Source: Haloarchaeobius amylolyticus (GTDB lineage Archaea > Halobacteriota > Halobacteria > Halobacteriales > Natrialbaceae). Taken from it: a DNA stretch of 64,000 bases. Under the pieces are notes generated by a model, which was not told the DNA's origin, made no database searches, and saw only the letters and a list, made by a program, of their open reading frames with translations. A program made the position numbers and the translations under genes. Below are positions 50,167 through 60,839 of this stretch, one piece after another. How positions within the stretch are numbered: the first letter of the stretch is position 1; each line of letters begins with the position of its first letter. The stretch is taken from positions 2,046,001-2,110,000 of the forward strand of contig NZ_JANHDH010000001.1 in assembly GCF_026616195.1 (NCBI RefSeq), read 5' to 3'.

Positions 50167-50999
50167 GGTGGCGCCTGGTCGCGCGCAAGGACTTCCACGA
50201 CAGCCGGCGCTCGCGCAGCCTCTACGCCGGCGCCATCCTGTTCGCGCTCCTCGGTGTCGCCATCGGCTACGCCTACGGCGACAACGCGACACAGGCCGCG
50301 ACGGGCTCACAGCTCGTCGGCATCCTGCTCGCCGGCTTCGTCTACCTCACGCCCCTGCTCGGGCTGGCGTTCGCGCAGGGCGCCATCGTGACGAAGCGGT
50401 CCGACGGCGAACTCAAGGTCCTGCTCGGGCTGCCGTTCTCCCGGGCGGACTTCCTCTTCGGGACGTTCGCGGGGCGGCTCGCGGTCGTGCTGGCGCTCAC
50501 GCTGACGCCCTTCGTCGCCTCGCACCTCGTCGCCGCGGTGTTCCTCGCGCCCTTCGACCTGCCGTTCGCGCTGCTTGCGCTGTCGGTCCTGACCGTGCTG
50601 GCGGTGATATTCGTCGGCCTCGCGACGGCCTTCTCGGCCGCCTTCAGCGGGCGCGCCCTGACCGTCACGGCCGCCTTCGGCGTCTTCTTGCTGTTCTTCC
50701 TGCGCGTCTGGCGGTTCATCCCGGTCGTGATACTCTACGTGGCCAACGGCTTCTCGTTCCCCGCCACGACCCCGGACTGGGCGAACGCGTTCGTCGCCTT
50801 CGGGCCGCTGGCCGCGGTCCGGAACGTGAGCGTCGCGCTCGACGCGAAACTGGGGTTCGGCTTCGGCTTCGTCGGCACCACCGTCCCGGCGAGCCCGCCG
50901 TGGTACCAGCAGCCGGCCGTCGCAGCCCTCGTCGTCGCCCTCTGGGCGACCGTCCCGCTCGGGCTCGCCTACGTCCGGTTCCGGGACAGCGACCTCTGA
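50163..50999 (+). CDS. ABC-2 type permease, module 3 (NosY-like)
   Basis: A 278-residue membrane protein with about six spans: MRWRLVARKDFHDSRRSRSLY at the start, a coupling loop TKRSDGELKVLLGLPFSRADFLFGTF, and a RFRDSDL end. The coupling loop keeps LLGLPFSRAD but the upstream GERDSGSMK is replaced by KRSDGELK, again showing divergence from modules 1 and 2. It is followed by a G6-C6 hairpin. Confidence 0.83.
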   Translation: MRWRLVARKDFHDSRRSRSLYAGAILFALLGVAIGYAYGDNATQAATGSQLVGILLAGFVYLTPLLGLAFAQGAIVTKRSDGELKVLLGLPFSRADFLFGTFAGRLAVVLALTLTPFVASHLVAAVFLAPFDLPFALLALSVLTVLAVIFVGLATAFSAAFSGRALTVTAAFGVFLLFFLRVWRFIPVVILYVANGFSFPATTPDWANAFVAFGPLAAVRNVSVALDAKLGFGFGFVGTTVPASPPWYQQPAVAALVVALWATVPLGLAYVRFRDSDL

Positions 51000-51003
51000 G
51001 CAC

Positions 51004-51019
51004 GGGGGGCGAACCCCCC
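51004..51019 (+). terminator. G/C stem-loop after ABC module 3
   Basis: GGGGGG-CGAA-CCCCCC can form a six-pair stem with a four-base loop, just after the module 3 stop. No T run follows, so it is not a classical intrinsic terminator. It may mark the end of transcription or simply be part of an overlapping ORB-like sequence. Confidence 0.35.
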
Positions 51020-51033
51020 GACTTCCACTGGAG
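51014..51033 (-). repeat. ORB-like sequence after ABC module 3
   Basis: On the minus strand it reads CTCCAGTGGAAGTCGGGGGG, close to the ORB consensus. It shares its G/C run with the stem-loop at 51004-51019. Confidence 0.4.
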
Positions 51034-51075
51034 CCGGTCGAATCCGGGCGCTGCCGGTGTGTGACGGGTGCCGCC

Positions 51076-51738
51076 TCAGCTGCTGACGATGTCGACGACC
51101 CCGTGCAGGTCCGTCACCTCGTAGGTCGCCGCCTCGGTGAGGTCGGTGTCGCGGCTGTGCTCGCGCCGGACGAACACCGAGTCCATCCCGGCGCGGTGGG
51201 CCGCGAGCACGTCGGTGTCGCTGTCGCCGACGTAGAGGGCCGACTCGCCGCCGAGGTCGGCCATCGCCCGGTCGAGGTAGTGCGTGTTCGGCTTCTTCTT
51301 CGTTATGCTGTCGATGGTCATCTCGCGGCCGTAGTAGGTGTCGAACACCGACGCGAGGTCGAAGTGGTCGAGGATGAATTCGATGGTGCTGTGATGGTTA
51401 CTGCTCACGACGCCCATGGGCTGGTCGAGGTCGGTGATGGCGGTCACGTCGTCGTACCGGGTTCGCTCCCCGGCACGGAACTTCTCGAACTGCGAGCGCT
51501 CGTCGTACTCCTCGCGGGCCGTCCACAGCTCCTCGGGGTCGAGGTCGTAGGTGGCCGCGATGTCGTAGAGGCCGTCGGGGAACACGCCGCCGCAGAGGTA
51601 CTCAACGTGGGTGGGGTCGGGGTCGTCGACGCCCACCGCGGCGAACGCCTCCCGGATGGCCGCGGCCTGCGTCTCCCGGGCCGGCGGGTCCACGAGGACG
51701 CCGTCGTTGTCGAAGAGGACCGTATCGTACGCTGTCAC
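51076..51738 (-). CDS. HAD-superfamily phosphatase (phosphoglycolate-phosphatase-like)
   Basis: A 220-residue haloacid-dehalogenase-type phosphatase. Motif I is LFDNDGVLVD with nucleophile Asp in DNDGV (DxDxV form). Motif II is VVSSNHHS, the motif III lysine is in KKKPN, and the C-terminal acidic motif is YVGDSDTDVLAAHRAGM. A helical cap lies between motifs I and II. The substrate cannot be fixed; phosphoglycolate or a sugar phosphate are typical. It stands alone, converging on ABC module 3. Confidence 0.83.
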   Translation of the reverse strand: MTAYDTVLFDNDGVLVDPPARETQAAAIREAFAAVGVDDPDPTHVEYLCGGVFPDGLYDIAATYDLDPEELWTAREEYDERSQFEKFRAGERTRYDDVTAITDLDQPMGVVSSNHHSTIEFILDHFDLASVFDTYYGREMTIDSITKKKPNTHYLDRAMADLGGESALYVGDSDTDVLAAHRAGMDSVFVRREHSRDTDLTEAATYEVTDLHGVVDIVSS

Positions 51739-51804
51739 GTATCGAGCGTACTGCTGGGTGGTAGTTGGGTTTTTGGGGTCGGTTGCGCGCCGGGACGAGG
51801 TGGA

Positions 51805-52227
51805 CTATGTGTCGTAGTGCGCGCGGACGACCGGCGAGAAAGCGAGCACGACCAGTCCGATTCCGTAGACGAGATTGAGATACTGTAGTCGCTCACCGAA
51901 CCCGAGTACGAGTCCTTCGACGACTGCCCAGCAAGCCAACGCGACTCCGACGACGAGTGTCCCACTCCATGCCCATCGGTGGCCCCTGTAGAGGCCGTAC
52001 GCCGAGACCAGTGGGAACAGTCCCAGTCCGACGAACAGGAACAGCCCCGGCACCAGAAAGTCACGAACCGGCGTCGGAGCCAGCACCGTCGTCGACACGC
52101 CAATCACGTCTCCGGACGGGACGAGGATGAACTGTCCGCCACCGACGAGCCCTCGCACACCGAGCGTGCCGACCAGGCCGATGAGTACCCACACCAGCAA
52201 CGGTCGTCCCCGCCACTCGTGTTCCAT
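51805..52227 (-). CDS. 140-residue four-span membrane protein, less GC-rich
   Basis: A hydrophobic protein with about four spans (LVWVLIGLVGTLGVRGLV, FLVPGLFLFVGLGLFPLVSAYGLY, WSGTLVVGVALACWAVVEGL, YLNLVYGIGLVVLAF). No family recognised. It is visibly less GC-rich at third codon positions than its neighbours, so it may be a more recent acquisition. It is followed by a HAD-type gene and preceded by ligA on the same strand. Function unknown. Confidence 0.6.
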   Translation of the reverse strand: MEHEWRGRPLLVWVLIGLVGTLGVRGLVGGGQFILVPSGDVIGVSTTVLAPTPVRDFLVPGLFLFVGLGLFPLVSAYGLYRGHRWAWSGTLVVGVALACWAVVEGLVLGFGERLQYLNLVYGIGLVVLAFSPVVRAHYDT

Positions 52228-52323
52228 CGGTCGTACGTGGTTGGAGCCTACTGAAGAGCCCTTCGAGGGATTCCAGAAACTGGGATTCCCGGAGGAGTGC
52301 GCTCTCTGGTCAGCCCGGAGACG

Positions 52324-54420
<2,097 letters not shown>

Positions 54421-54474
54421 CTACTGCCTAATCCACCGTAAACCCCGCCACTCGCCCCCGGCGAGAGACACGAC

Positions 54475-55647
54475 TCAGGCCGGCCCGAGCGCGTAGAGGC
54501 CGCCGGAATACCCGTCCGTGACGTAGACGCTCTCGCCGGCGACGGTCGGGCCGGTGGCGACCTTCCCGTCGACGCCGTGGCGCCACCGAACCTCCCCGTC
54601 CGCGGCGGCCAGACCGACCACCTGACTGGCCACCCCGCCGACGACCACGGTGTCGCCGGCGATGGTCGGGGCCGAGAGGGGCGCGCCCTCGACCGCGGTC
54701 CGCCACCGCTCCGTCCCGTCGTCGGCCCGGTAGGCCGCGACGTGTCCCGCGCCGGTCGCGACGACGGTCCCGTCGGCGACCGCGACCGTGGAACTCCCCT
54801 CGCCGAGGCTGGCGTGCCAGCGCTCGCGTCCATCCGAGACGGCGACCGCGTGCACCGTCCCGGCCGCGTCGCCGACGAACACGGTGTCGTCCACGACCAC
54901 GGGGGCGGCGTCGACCGTCGCATTCGCCTCGAACCCCCACAGCTCCCGGCCGTCGGCGCGGTCGAAGGCGACGAGGCGGGGGTCCTCGCTGCCGGCGAAG
55001 ACGCGCTCGTCGGTGAGCGCGGGCGGGTTGACGACCTGCGGGCTGTGGACGTGGGCCTCGCCGACCCGGGCGCGCCAGCGCTCCTCGCCGTCGTGGCCGA
55101 CCGCGACGAGTTCGCCCTCGGCGCCGCCGACCACCACGAGGTCGTCGTCGACCGTCGGGGAGCACCGGAGTTTCGTGCCCGCGTCGACCCGCCAGTGTTC
55201 GCTCCCGTCGGAGCTGGCGAGGCTCCGCAGGCTCCCGTCCATCCCGGCGACGAGGACGCGGTCGGCGTGGAGCGCGGGCGAGAGGAGCGACGCCTCGACC
55301 GGGACCTTCCACTGCTCGTCCCCCTCTACGATGTCGAGGGCTCTGACGTGGGTGTCGCTGGTCGCGTACAGGGTCTGGCCGTCGACGACCGGCGAGGCGA
55401 ACGCCCACGTGCCGATGCTCGTCTGCCAGCGCGTGGTTCGGGCCGACCCGACCGCCGCGTCGGGGTTCGACCCGGTGTTGTGCGCGTCGGCGTGGTCCTG
55501 GTGCCAGGTGCCGCCGGTGACGGCCGACCCGGAGCCGCCCGCCCCGTCAGGGTCCGACCCGCCGAGCGTGGCCACACAGCCGCCGAGGAGCGTGGTCGCA
55601 GTCGCTGCGGTCGCCGCGAGGAACGCGCGTCGTGGAGGGCGCTTCAT
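54475..55647 (-). CDS. Tat-exported lipoprotein with PQQ-like beta-propeller
   Basis: A 390-residue secreted lipoprotein. The N terminus KRPPRRAFLAATAATATTLLGGC carries a twin-arginine motif and lipobox LGGC. The rest consists of repeated PQQ-like blades, each ending in a WR/WH-type motif (GSEHWRVDAG, GEERWRARVG, GRERWHASLG, GTERWRTAVE, GEVRWRHGVD). The fold is like BamB and other outer-surface beta-propellers. It probably forms a protein-interaction or ligand platform on the cell surface. The start MKRPPRRAFL was chosen for its signal; 18 in-frame codons upstream are not needed. Confidence 0.83.
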   Translation of the reverse strand: MKRPPRRAFLAATAATATTLLGGCVATLGGSDPDGAGGSGSAVTGGTWHQDHADAHNTGSNPDAAVGSARTTRWQTSIGTWAFASPVVDGQTLYATSDTHVRALDIVEGDEQWKVPVEASLLSPALHADRVLVAGMDGSLRSLASSDGSEHWRVDAGTKLRCSPTVDDDLVVVGGAEGELVAVGHDGEERWRARVGEAHVHSPQVVNPPALTDERVFAGSEDPRLVAFDRADGRELWGFEANATVDAAPVVVDDTVFVGDAAGTVHAVAVSDGRERWHASLGEGSSTVAVADGTVVATGAGHVAAYRADDGTERWRTAVEGAPLSAPTIAGDTVVVGGVASQVVGLAAADGEVRWRHGVDGKVATGPTVAGESVYVTDGYSGGLYALGPA

Positions 55648-55737
55648 ACTCGAAGAGACGCGAGGACGGGGCTTTGCATCACGGCCTGTCGCCGACGACA
55701 CAGTGTGGCGCGGGCGCGGTGACGTGACGACGCCGCC

Positions 55738-56517
55738 TCAGATGTCCGTCTCGTCGAGCGGCCGGGCCGCCTCGCGGTAGCGCCGGTACAGGTCTGTCGC
55801 CCAGTCGTGGAACCGGCCGTCGCCCGCGGCGCAGGCGCGCATGTTCCCGTCGTCGTCGTAGGCCCCGACGACGGCCCGGTCGTCCCCGACGGTGACGCCG
55901 CAGCCGACCGGTTCGTCGCTGACGTACAGGTCGATGATACTCACCCGGCGAAGGGCGGCGAACTCCAGCGGGTTGAGGTCGGCCGCCCGCGCCATCGTCT
56001 CCTCCCCGAGGACGAGTTCGGTGTGGGCGCCGTCGAGCGCCAGCTCCCCGTGGACCCGGTGGAACAGCCGGCTGAGGACGGGCAGCGCGATGCGGATGGT
56101 CGTCGGCTCGAAGCCCTCGACCGACTGGACGTAGTGCTGGATGGGCGCCTGCGGGCGGTCGGGTGCGGCACTCACGAGGGTCGCGTCGTCGAGGGCGTCG
56201 AGGGGCGGGGTGTGGTCGGCGGGCAGGTGGCCCAGCAGCGGCTCGAAGGCGTCGAGGCTGTCGAGGGCGCGCTCGTGGCGGGCCTGCTCGGCGGCGACCA
56301 GTCGCCCCACCGCGGTCAGGCGGTAGGTGCCCGAGACCTTCTCCACCCAGCCCCGGTCGACCATCTCGCCGAGGTTCCGCTGGACGCTCCGGTGGGCGAT
56401 GCCGGTCGCCTCCGCGAGGTCGGCGGGTGTCCCACCCCCGTCGGCGTCGTCGAGGGCCGACAGGAGTCGCACCCGGCTGGGCGACCCGGCGAGGAAGGCG
56501 GCGTGGTCCTGTGGCAT
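55738..56517 (-). CDS. Transcriptional regulator, winged HTH with FilR1-like domain
   Basis: A 259-residue predicted DNA-binding protein. An N-terminal winged helix-turn-helix (DLAEATGIAHRSVQRNLGEMVDRGWVE, about residues 35-60) with a LTAVGRLVAA wing precedes a ligand-like domain (about 110-250). The latter resembles the FilR1/DUF1724 domain in order: RIALPVLSRLFHRVHGEL, DLYVSDEPVGCGVTVGDDRAVVGAYDDDG. This is a common haloarchaeal regulator type. Start at MPQDHAAFLAGS. It is upstream of the lipoprotein gene on the same strand by 90 bases, and its target is unknown. Confidence 0.78.
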   Translation of the reverse strand: MPQDHAAFLAGSPSRVRLLSALDDADGGGTPADLAEATGIAHRSVQRNLGEMVDRGWVEKVSGTYRLTAVGRLVAAEQARHERALDSLDAFEPLLGHLPADHTPPLDALDDATLVSAAPDRPQAPIQHYVQSVEGFEPTTIRIALPVLSRLFHRVHGELALDGAHTELVLGEETMARAADLNPLEFAALRRVSIIDLYVSDEPVGCGVTVGDDRAVVGAYDDDGNMRACAAGDGRFHDWATDLYRRYREAARPLDETDI

Positions 56518-56555
56518 ATCTCGGCATCTGTCGGCGAACAGGGTAAATCCCCGCG

Positions 56556-57143
56556 CTACCGGCGCAGCCACCGCCCCAGCACGAGCAGCGGGAGCCACAC
56601 CACGGCGAGGAACAGCGTCGCCATCGCCGCCCCGAGCAGGTTGTCGATGACGGTCCCGCCCGCCCCCGCGAGGAGCTGGTCGGCGAGCACCGACAGCGCG
56701 AGGCTCAGCGGGAACACCAGCACCGGGAGCGCCAGCAGTTGCAGGGCGAGGCCGACGGCGTCCCGCAGGGAGTCCTCGCGCGCGACGAGGAACCCCCCGG
56801 CAGCGAAGGCGACCAGTCCTATGGGGAACGCCACCCACCCGAGGGCGATGGTCGCGAGGAACGCGGCGGGGCCCAGCACCAGGGCGGCGAGGACGCCGAC
56901 GACGCTGGTCCCGAGTTCGGTGCCGAGGCGGTCGTCGCCCGGCGCGTGCGACGACCGACCCCGGGTCAGCGCCGCTTTCAGGCGCGCGGCATCGTCACCC
57001 CGGTCGCCCGCGTCCCTGCCCCCGGCGCCGTCCCGGGGCCCGAACTCGACCTCGCAGTGCATGCAGTGTCGGCTGGTCGCCCCGACGCGGCCGCCACACT
57101 CCGAGCACCGGTAGTCCGCGGTCACGTGGGGACGTGTCGCCAT
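56556..57143 (-). CDS. Zinc-ribbon membrane protein
   Basis: A 195-residue protein. Two zinc knuckles (CSECGGRVG and CMHCEVEFG, residues 13-35) are followed by a flexible acidic segment and about four membrane spans (VVGVLAALVLGPAAFLATIALGW, FPIGLVAFAAGGFLVAR, LPVLVFPLSLALSVLADQLL, MATLFLAVVWLPLLVLGRWL). This zinc ribbon plus membrane-span layout is frequent in haloarchaea but undefined in function. It precedes the FilR1-like gene on the same strand by 38 bases; they may be one unit. Confidence 0.7.
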   Translation of the reverse strand: MATRPHVTADYRCSECGGRVGATSRHCMHCEVEFGPRDGAGGRDAGDRGDDAARLKAALTRGRSSHAPGDDRLGTELGTSVVGVLAALVLGPAAFLATIALGWVAFPIGLVAFAAGGFLVAREDSLRDAVGLALQLLALPVLVFPLSLALSVLADQLLAGAGGTVIDNLLGAAMATLFLAVVWLPLLVLGRWLRR

Positions 57144-57252
57144 GAGTGACTGCTATTCGCTGGGCGTGGTCTTGACGGTATGGGAGTCGCCGGACGCCCA
57201 ATCGGGTAATCGGTTCTAGTTACTGTCGTGGCATTACGTACCATCCAGTAAA

Positions 57253-57262
57253 CCTAATTAAC
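57253..57262 (+). promoter_or_regulatory. TATA-like box of the aldehyde dehydrogenase gene
   Basis: CCTAATTAAC lies 21-30 bases before the ATG at 57283. Just upstream TTACTG (57220) and CAGTAA (57246) form an inverted repeat with a 20-base spacer, which could be an operator. Confidence 0.45.
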
Positions 57263-57282
57263 TTGCTTCCGAACCACCGTAC

Positions 57283-58734
57283 ATGTCATACGACGGCCCG
57301 ACACAGCTGTACATCGACGGCGAGTGGACCGACGCCGCGTCCGGCGAGACCATCGAGACGTTCGACCCGGCGACAGAGGACCAGTACGCCGAGGTGGCCT
57401 GCGCCGGTCGCGAGGACGTCGACCGCGCCGTCGCGGCCGCAGACCGCGCCGCGGCCCGAGACTCCGAGTGGCGGCGCATGGGCCCCGGCGAGCGCGGCCA
57501 GAAGCTCGACGCGATGGCCGACGCCATCGAGGAGATGAAAGACGAGATTGTCCTCGTCGAGTCCCACGACAATGGGAAGACGCCCTTCGAGGCGTCCATC
57601 GACGTGGGCATGGTCGTGAAGACGTTCCGGTACTACGCCGGCTGGACCGACAAGGTGACCGGCTCGACGGTCCCGGTCGACGGCCCGCGGCTGAACTACA
57701 CCCGCCGCGAGCCCCTGGGCGTCACCGCCCACGTCTCGCCGTGGAACTACCCGTTCCAGCTCGCGGGGCGCTCGCTCGCCCCGGCGCTGGCCTGCGGGAA
57801 CACCTGCGTCCTGAAGCCCTCCAGCCAGACGCCGCTGTCGGCGCTGTACTACGCGAAGGCCGCCGAGGAGGCCGGCCTCCCCGACGGCGTGATGAACGTC
57901 GTGCCCGGCAAGGGTAGCGAGGCGGGCGACCAGCTGACGACCCACGAGGACGTCGAGCACGTCGCGTTCACCGGCTCGACCGAGATCGGCAAGCGCGTGA
58001 TGGAGTCCGCCGCCGAGAACGTCACCGGCGTCACGCTGGAACTCGGCGGGAAGGGCCCCCAGCTCGTCTTCCCCGACGCCGACCTCGAGGACGCGGCGGC
58101 CGGCGTCCGCAACGGTATCTTCATGAACTGCGGCCAGATGTGCTGGGCCGGCTCGCGCCTCGTCGTCCACGAGGACGTCCACGACGAGGTCGTCGACATG
58201 GTCGTCGAGATGGCCGAGTCCACGCCGCTCGGCTCCGGCATCGACGACGACGGCCGGATGGGCCCCCTCGTCTCCGAGTCCCAGTTCGAGGAGGTCGCCG
58301 AGTACGTGAACGAGGCGAAGGCCCAGGGCGCGACCATCGCGACCGGCGGCGGCCGCCCGGCCGACAGGGAGGACGGCTACTTCTTCGAGCCGACGGTGCT
58401 GACCGACGTAACCAACGACATGACCGTCGCCCGCGAGGAGATCTTCGGGCCGGTCCTCTCGGTCATCGAGGTCGAGAGCGAGGAGGAGGCCCTCGAGGTC
58501 GCGAACGACTCGCCGTACGGCCTGATGTCGGGCATCTGGACGACCGACATCACCCGCGGGCACCGCCTCGCGGAGAACCTCGACTACGGCATGGTCTCCA
58601 TCAACGAGTACCCGGTCACGTTCCCGCAGACGCCCTTCGGCGGCTACAAGCAGTCCGGCAACGGCCGCGAGCAGGGCGAGGAGGCCATCCGCGAGTACAC
58701 GCAGGTCAAGAACGTGAACGTCAACCTCGGCTGA
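57283..58734 (+). CDS. NAD(P)-dependent aldehyde dehydrogenase
   Basis: A 483-residue aldehyde dehydrogenase. Catalytic Cys287 is in NCGQMCWAGSR and catalytic Glu253 in LELGGKGPQ. FTGSTEIGK is the cofactor loop and SPWNYPFQLAG the substrate-side motif. A C-terminal FGGYKQSGNGREQG is typical of betaine-aldehyde and other broad-range enzymes. It oxidises an aldehyde to its acid with NAD(P). Betaine aldehyde is possible in a halophile but not proven. Monocistronic, with its own TATA-like box at leaderless spacing. Confidence 0.9.
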   Translation: MSYDGPTQLYIDGEWTDAASGETIETFDPATEDQYAEVACAGREDVDRAVAAADRAAARDSEWRRMGPGERGQKLDAMADAIEEMKDEIVLVESHDNGKTPFEASIDVGMVVKTFRYYAGWTDKVTGSTVPVDGPRLNYTRREPLGVTAHVSPWNYPFQLAGRSLAPALACGNTCVLKPSSQTPLSALYYAKAAEEAGLPDGVMNVVPGKGSEAGDQLTTHEDVEHVAFTGSTEIGKRVMESAAENVTGVTLELGGKGPQLVFPDADLEDAAAGVRNGIFMNCGQMCWAGSRLVVHEDVHDEVVDMVVEMAESTPLGSGIDDDGRMGPLVSESQFEEVAEYVNEAKAQGATIATGGGRPADREDGYFFEPTVLTDVTNDMTVAREEIFGPVLSVIEVESEEEALEVANDSPYGLMSGIWTTDITRGHRLAENLDYGMVSINEYPVTFPQTPFGGYKQSGNGREQGEEAIREYTQVKNVNVNLG

Positions 58735-58735
58735 G

Positions 58736-59170
58736 CTAGAGGACGACGAGCGACTCGGTCCGTTCTTTCAGCGCGCGGTTCATCCGCTGTATCCCCGCCT
58801 CGATGGCGGCGGCGCCGAACATCCGGTCGGTGGCGAGCCCGGTGAACGCCTGGTGCTGGACGACCCTGGTCCCGTCCTCGCGGGGGACGAGTTCGACGGT
58901 GTTCGTGGTGTCGAACTGGCGCTGTGAGAGGTAGTGCGCCCGCCACCGGAGCAACGCCCCGGGCTCGACGTCCAGGAGCCGCGGTTCGAGCCGGATGCTG
59001 CGCCCGCCCTGTGCCGCCAGCCGTACCGCTATCGTCTCGCCTTCGACGGCCCGCCCGGTCGCCTCGGTGAGGTACGGGTTCCACTCGCTGTACCGGTCGA
59101 AGTCCGTCAGCACCGTCCAGACCACGTCCGGCGGCGCGTCGATGTCGACGCTCGCCTCGACTTCGTTCAT
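58736..59170 (-). CDS. SRPBCC-family protein (polyketide cyclase/START-like)
   Basis: A 144-residue single-domain SRPBCC protein. ASVDIDAPPDVVWTVLTDFDRYSEWNPYL is the usual N-terminal helix-strand motif, and TRVVQHQAFTGLATDRMFG part of the hydrophobic ligand cavity. The fold binds hydrophobic ligands; some relatives are enzymes or carrier proteins. The substrate is unknown. It converges on the aldehyde dehydrogenase with one base between the stop codons. Confidence 0.83.
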   Translation of the reverse strand: MNEVEASVDIDAPPDVVWTVLTDFDRYSEWNPYLTEATGRAVEGETIAVRLAAQGGRSIRLEPRLLDVEPGALLRWRAHYLSQRQFDTTNTVELVPREDGTRVVQHQAFTGLATDRMFGAAAIEAGIQRMNRALKERTESLVVL

Positions 59171-59552
59171 GCCAGAGGGAGGTCACGGACGGGCATGACG
59201 GTACCGCAGCGCCGCCGAAAGATGCGGTGTGGTAACACGTTCCCCGTCGTTCCAACACACTGGGAATCGGCCGCCCGTTCTTTGCAGGTGCAGGGACAGA
59301 TTCGACGTGGGCCGCGACGAACGGTTCGGTGCTCACACCCACCCCGACCCAGTACCGTCGCCCCACCGAAGCCCCGCGGTACCGGGACCCTGCCCGGTGT
59401 CGCACTGCGAACCCACCAAGCCACTGTCTCTCTCTCTCTCCCTTTCCACGTGCCATTCTCGCAGTCGTGCCTTTCCCGCGCAGTCGCAGGTACCCGACCA
59501 ATATTGCCGTAACTGTGGGTTATACGAGTGTAGGGAAATATGCACCACGTAC
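59171..59552. other. 382-base non-coding gap before metY
   Basis: No convincing gene. It holds a pyrimidine run (TCTCTCTCTCTCTCCCTTTCC region, 59426-59446) on the plus strand, and a TATA-like GTTATACGA (59519-59527) about 25-34 bases before the metY ATG. A short open frame reading across the gap lacks coding character. Confidence 0.5.
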
Positions 59553-60839
59553 ATGAGCAAGGACGAGGATTCTCGCTTCGACACCCGCGCAGTCCACGCG
59601 GGGCAAGAGCCCGACCCCGCGACAGGGGCGCGAGCCCCACCACTGTACCAGACCACGTCGTACGTGTTCCCCGACGCCGACGACGCGGCGTCCCGCTACG
59701 CCCTCGACCGGGAGGACTTCATCTACTCGCGCATCTCCAACCCGACCGTCGAGACCCTCGAGGAGCGCCTGGCTGCGCTCCACGACGCCCCCGGGGCGGT
59801 CGCCACCGCCAGCGGGATGGCCGCCCTCGACGCCATCACCTTCGTCCTCGCCGAGGCCGGTGACAACGTCGTCTGCTCGACCGACACCTACGGCGGCACC
59901 ACCTCCTACCTCTCGAAGTCGGCCCCCCGCCGCGGCATCGAACCCCGGTTCGTCGACACGCTCGACCTCGACGCGTTCGAGGAAGCGGTCGACGAGGACA
60001 CCGCCTACGTCCACCTCGAGAGCATCGGGAACCCCTCGCTGGTGACGCCGGACTTCGAAGCCATCGCCGACATCGCCCACGAGGCCGGCGCCCCCCTCGT
60101 CGTCGACAACACGTTCGCCACGCCCGCGCTCTGTCATCCCACGGAACACGGCGCGGACGTGGTCTGGGAGTCCACGACGAAGTGGCTCCACGGCTCCGGC
60201 ACGACCGTCGGCGGCGTCGTCGTCGACGGCGGCACCTTCGACTGGACCGCCCACGATTACCCCGAGGTCGGCGGCGAGAACCCGGCGTACCACGGCATCG
60301 ACTTCTCCGACTTCGACGCCCCACTGGCGGCCGCGGTGCGCTATCGCTCCCTGCGCACCCTCGGCAACCAGCAGTCGCCCTTCGACGCCTGGCAGACCCT
60401 GCAGGGCCTCGAGACGCTCGGGGTCCGGATGCAGCGCCACTGCGAGAACGCCGCCATCCTGGCCGAACACCTCGCCGACCACGACGAGGTCGCCTGGGTC
60501 ACCTACCCCGGCCTGGAGGAGCATCCGACCCACGACCACGCCACCGAGTACCTCTCCGACTACGGCGGCATGATCGCCTTCGGGCTGGAAGACGGATTCG
60601 AGGCGGGCAAGCGGTTCTGCGAGAACGTCGAGATAACCTCGTTCCTCGCGAACATCGGCGACGCGAAGTCGCTGGTCATCCACCCGGCCAGCACCACCCA
60701 CGCCCAGCTCTCCGAGGCGGACCAGCGCGCCGCCGGCGTCCAGCCCGACATGCTCCGGTTCTCCGTCGGCATCGAGGACCCGGCCGACATCCTGCGCGAC
60801 GTCGAGGCAGCCATCGACGCGGCGACGGAGGGACGATGA
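59553..60839 (+). CDS. metY: O-acetylhomoserine sulfhydrylase / cystathionine-type PLP enzyme
   Basis: A 428-residue PLP enzyme of the Cys/Met metabolism family. The PLP lysine is Lys210 in [10 protein letters not shown]. Other motifs are [26 protein letters not shown] (PLP phosphate site), [26 protein letters not shown] and [21 protein letters not shown]. Length and C terminus match O-acetylhomoserine aminocarboxypropyltransferase, which makes homocysteine directly from sulfide. metX follows with a 4-base overlap, so the two enzymes form a direct-sulfhydrylation route to methionine. The ATG chosen follows a TATA-like box. Confidence 0.93.
   Translation: MSKDEDSRFDTRAVHAGQEPDPATGARAPPLYQTTSYVFPDADDAASRYALDREDFIYSRISNPTVETLEERLAALHDAPGAVATASGMAALDAITFVLAEAGDNVVCSTDTYGGTTSYLSKSAPRRGIEPRFVDTLDLDAFEEAVDEDTAYVHLESIGNPSLVTPDFEAIADIAHEAGAPLVVDNTFATPALCHPTEHGADVVWESTTKWLHGSGTTVGGVVVDGGTFDWTAHDYPEVGGENPAYHGIDFSDFDAPLAAAVRYRSLRTLGNQQSPFDAWQTLQGLETLGVRMQRHCENAAILAEHLADHDEVAWVTYPGLEEHPTHDHATEYLSDYGGMIAFGLEDGFEAGKRFCENVEITSFLANIGDAKSLVIHPASTTHAQLSEADQRAAGVQPDMLRFSVGIEDPADILRDVEAAIDAATEGR

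Noticed and set aside
59426-59446. Pyrimidine repeat (TCTCTC...) before metY as a regulatory or mobile feature
   Set aside because: A simple-sequence run with no inverted or direct repeats around it; no function can be supported.
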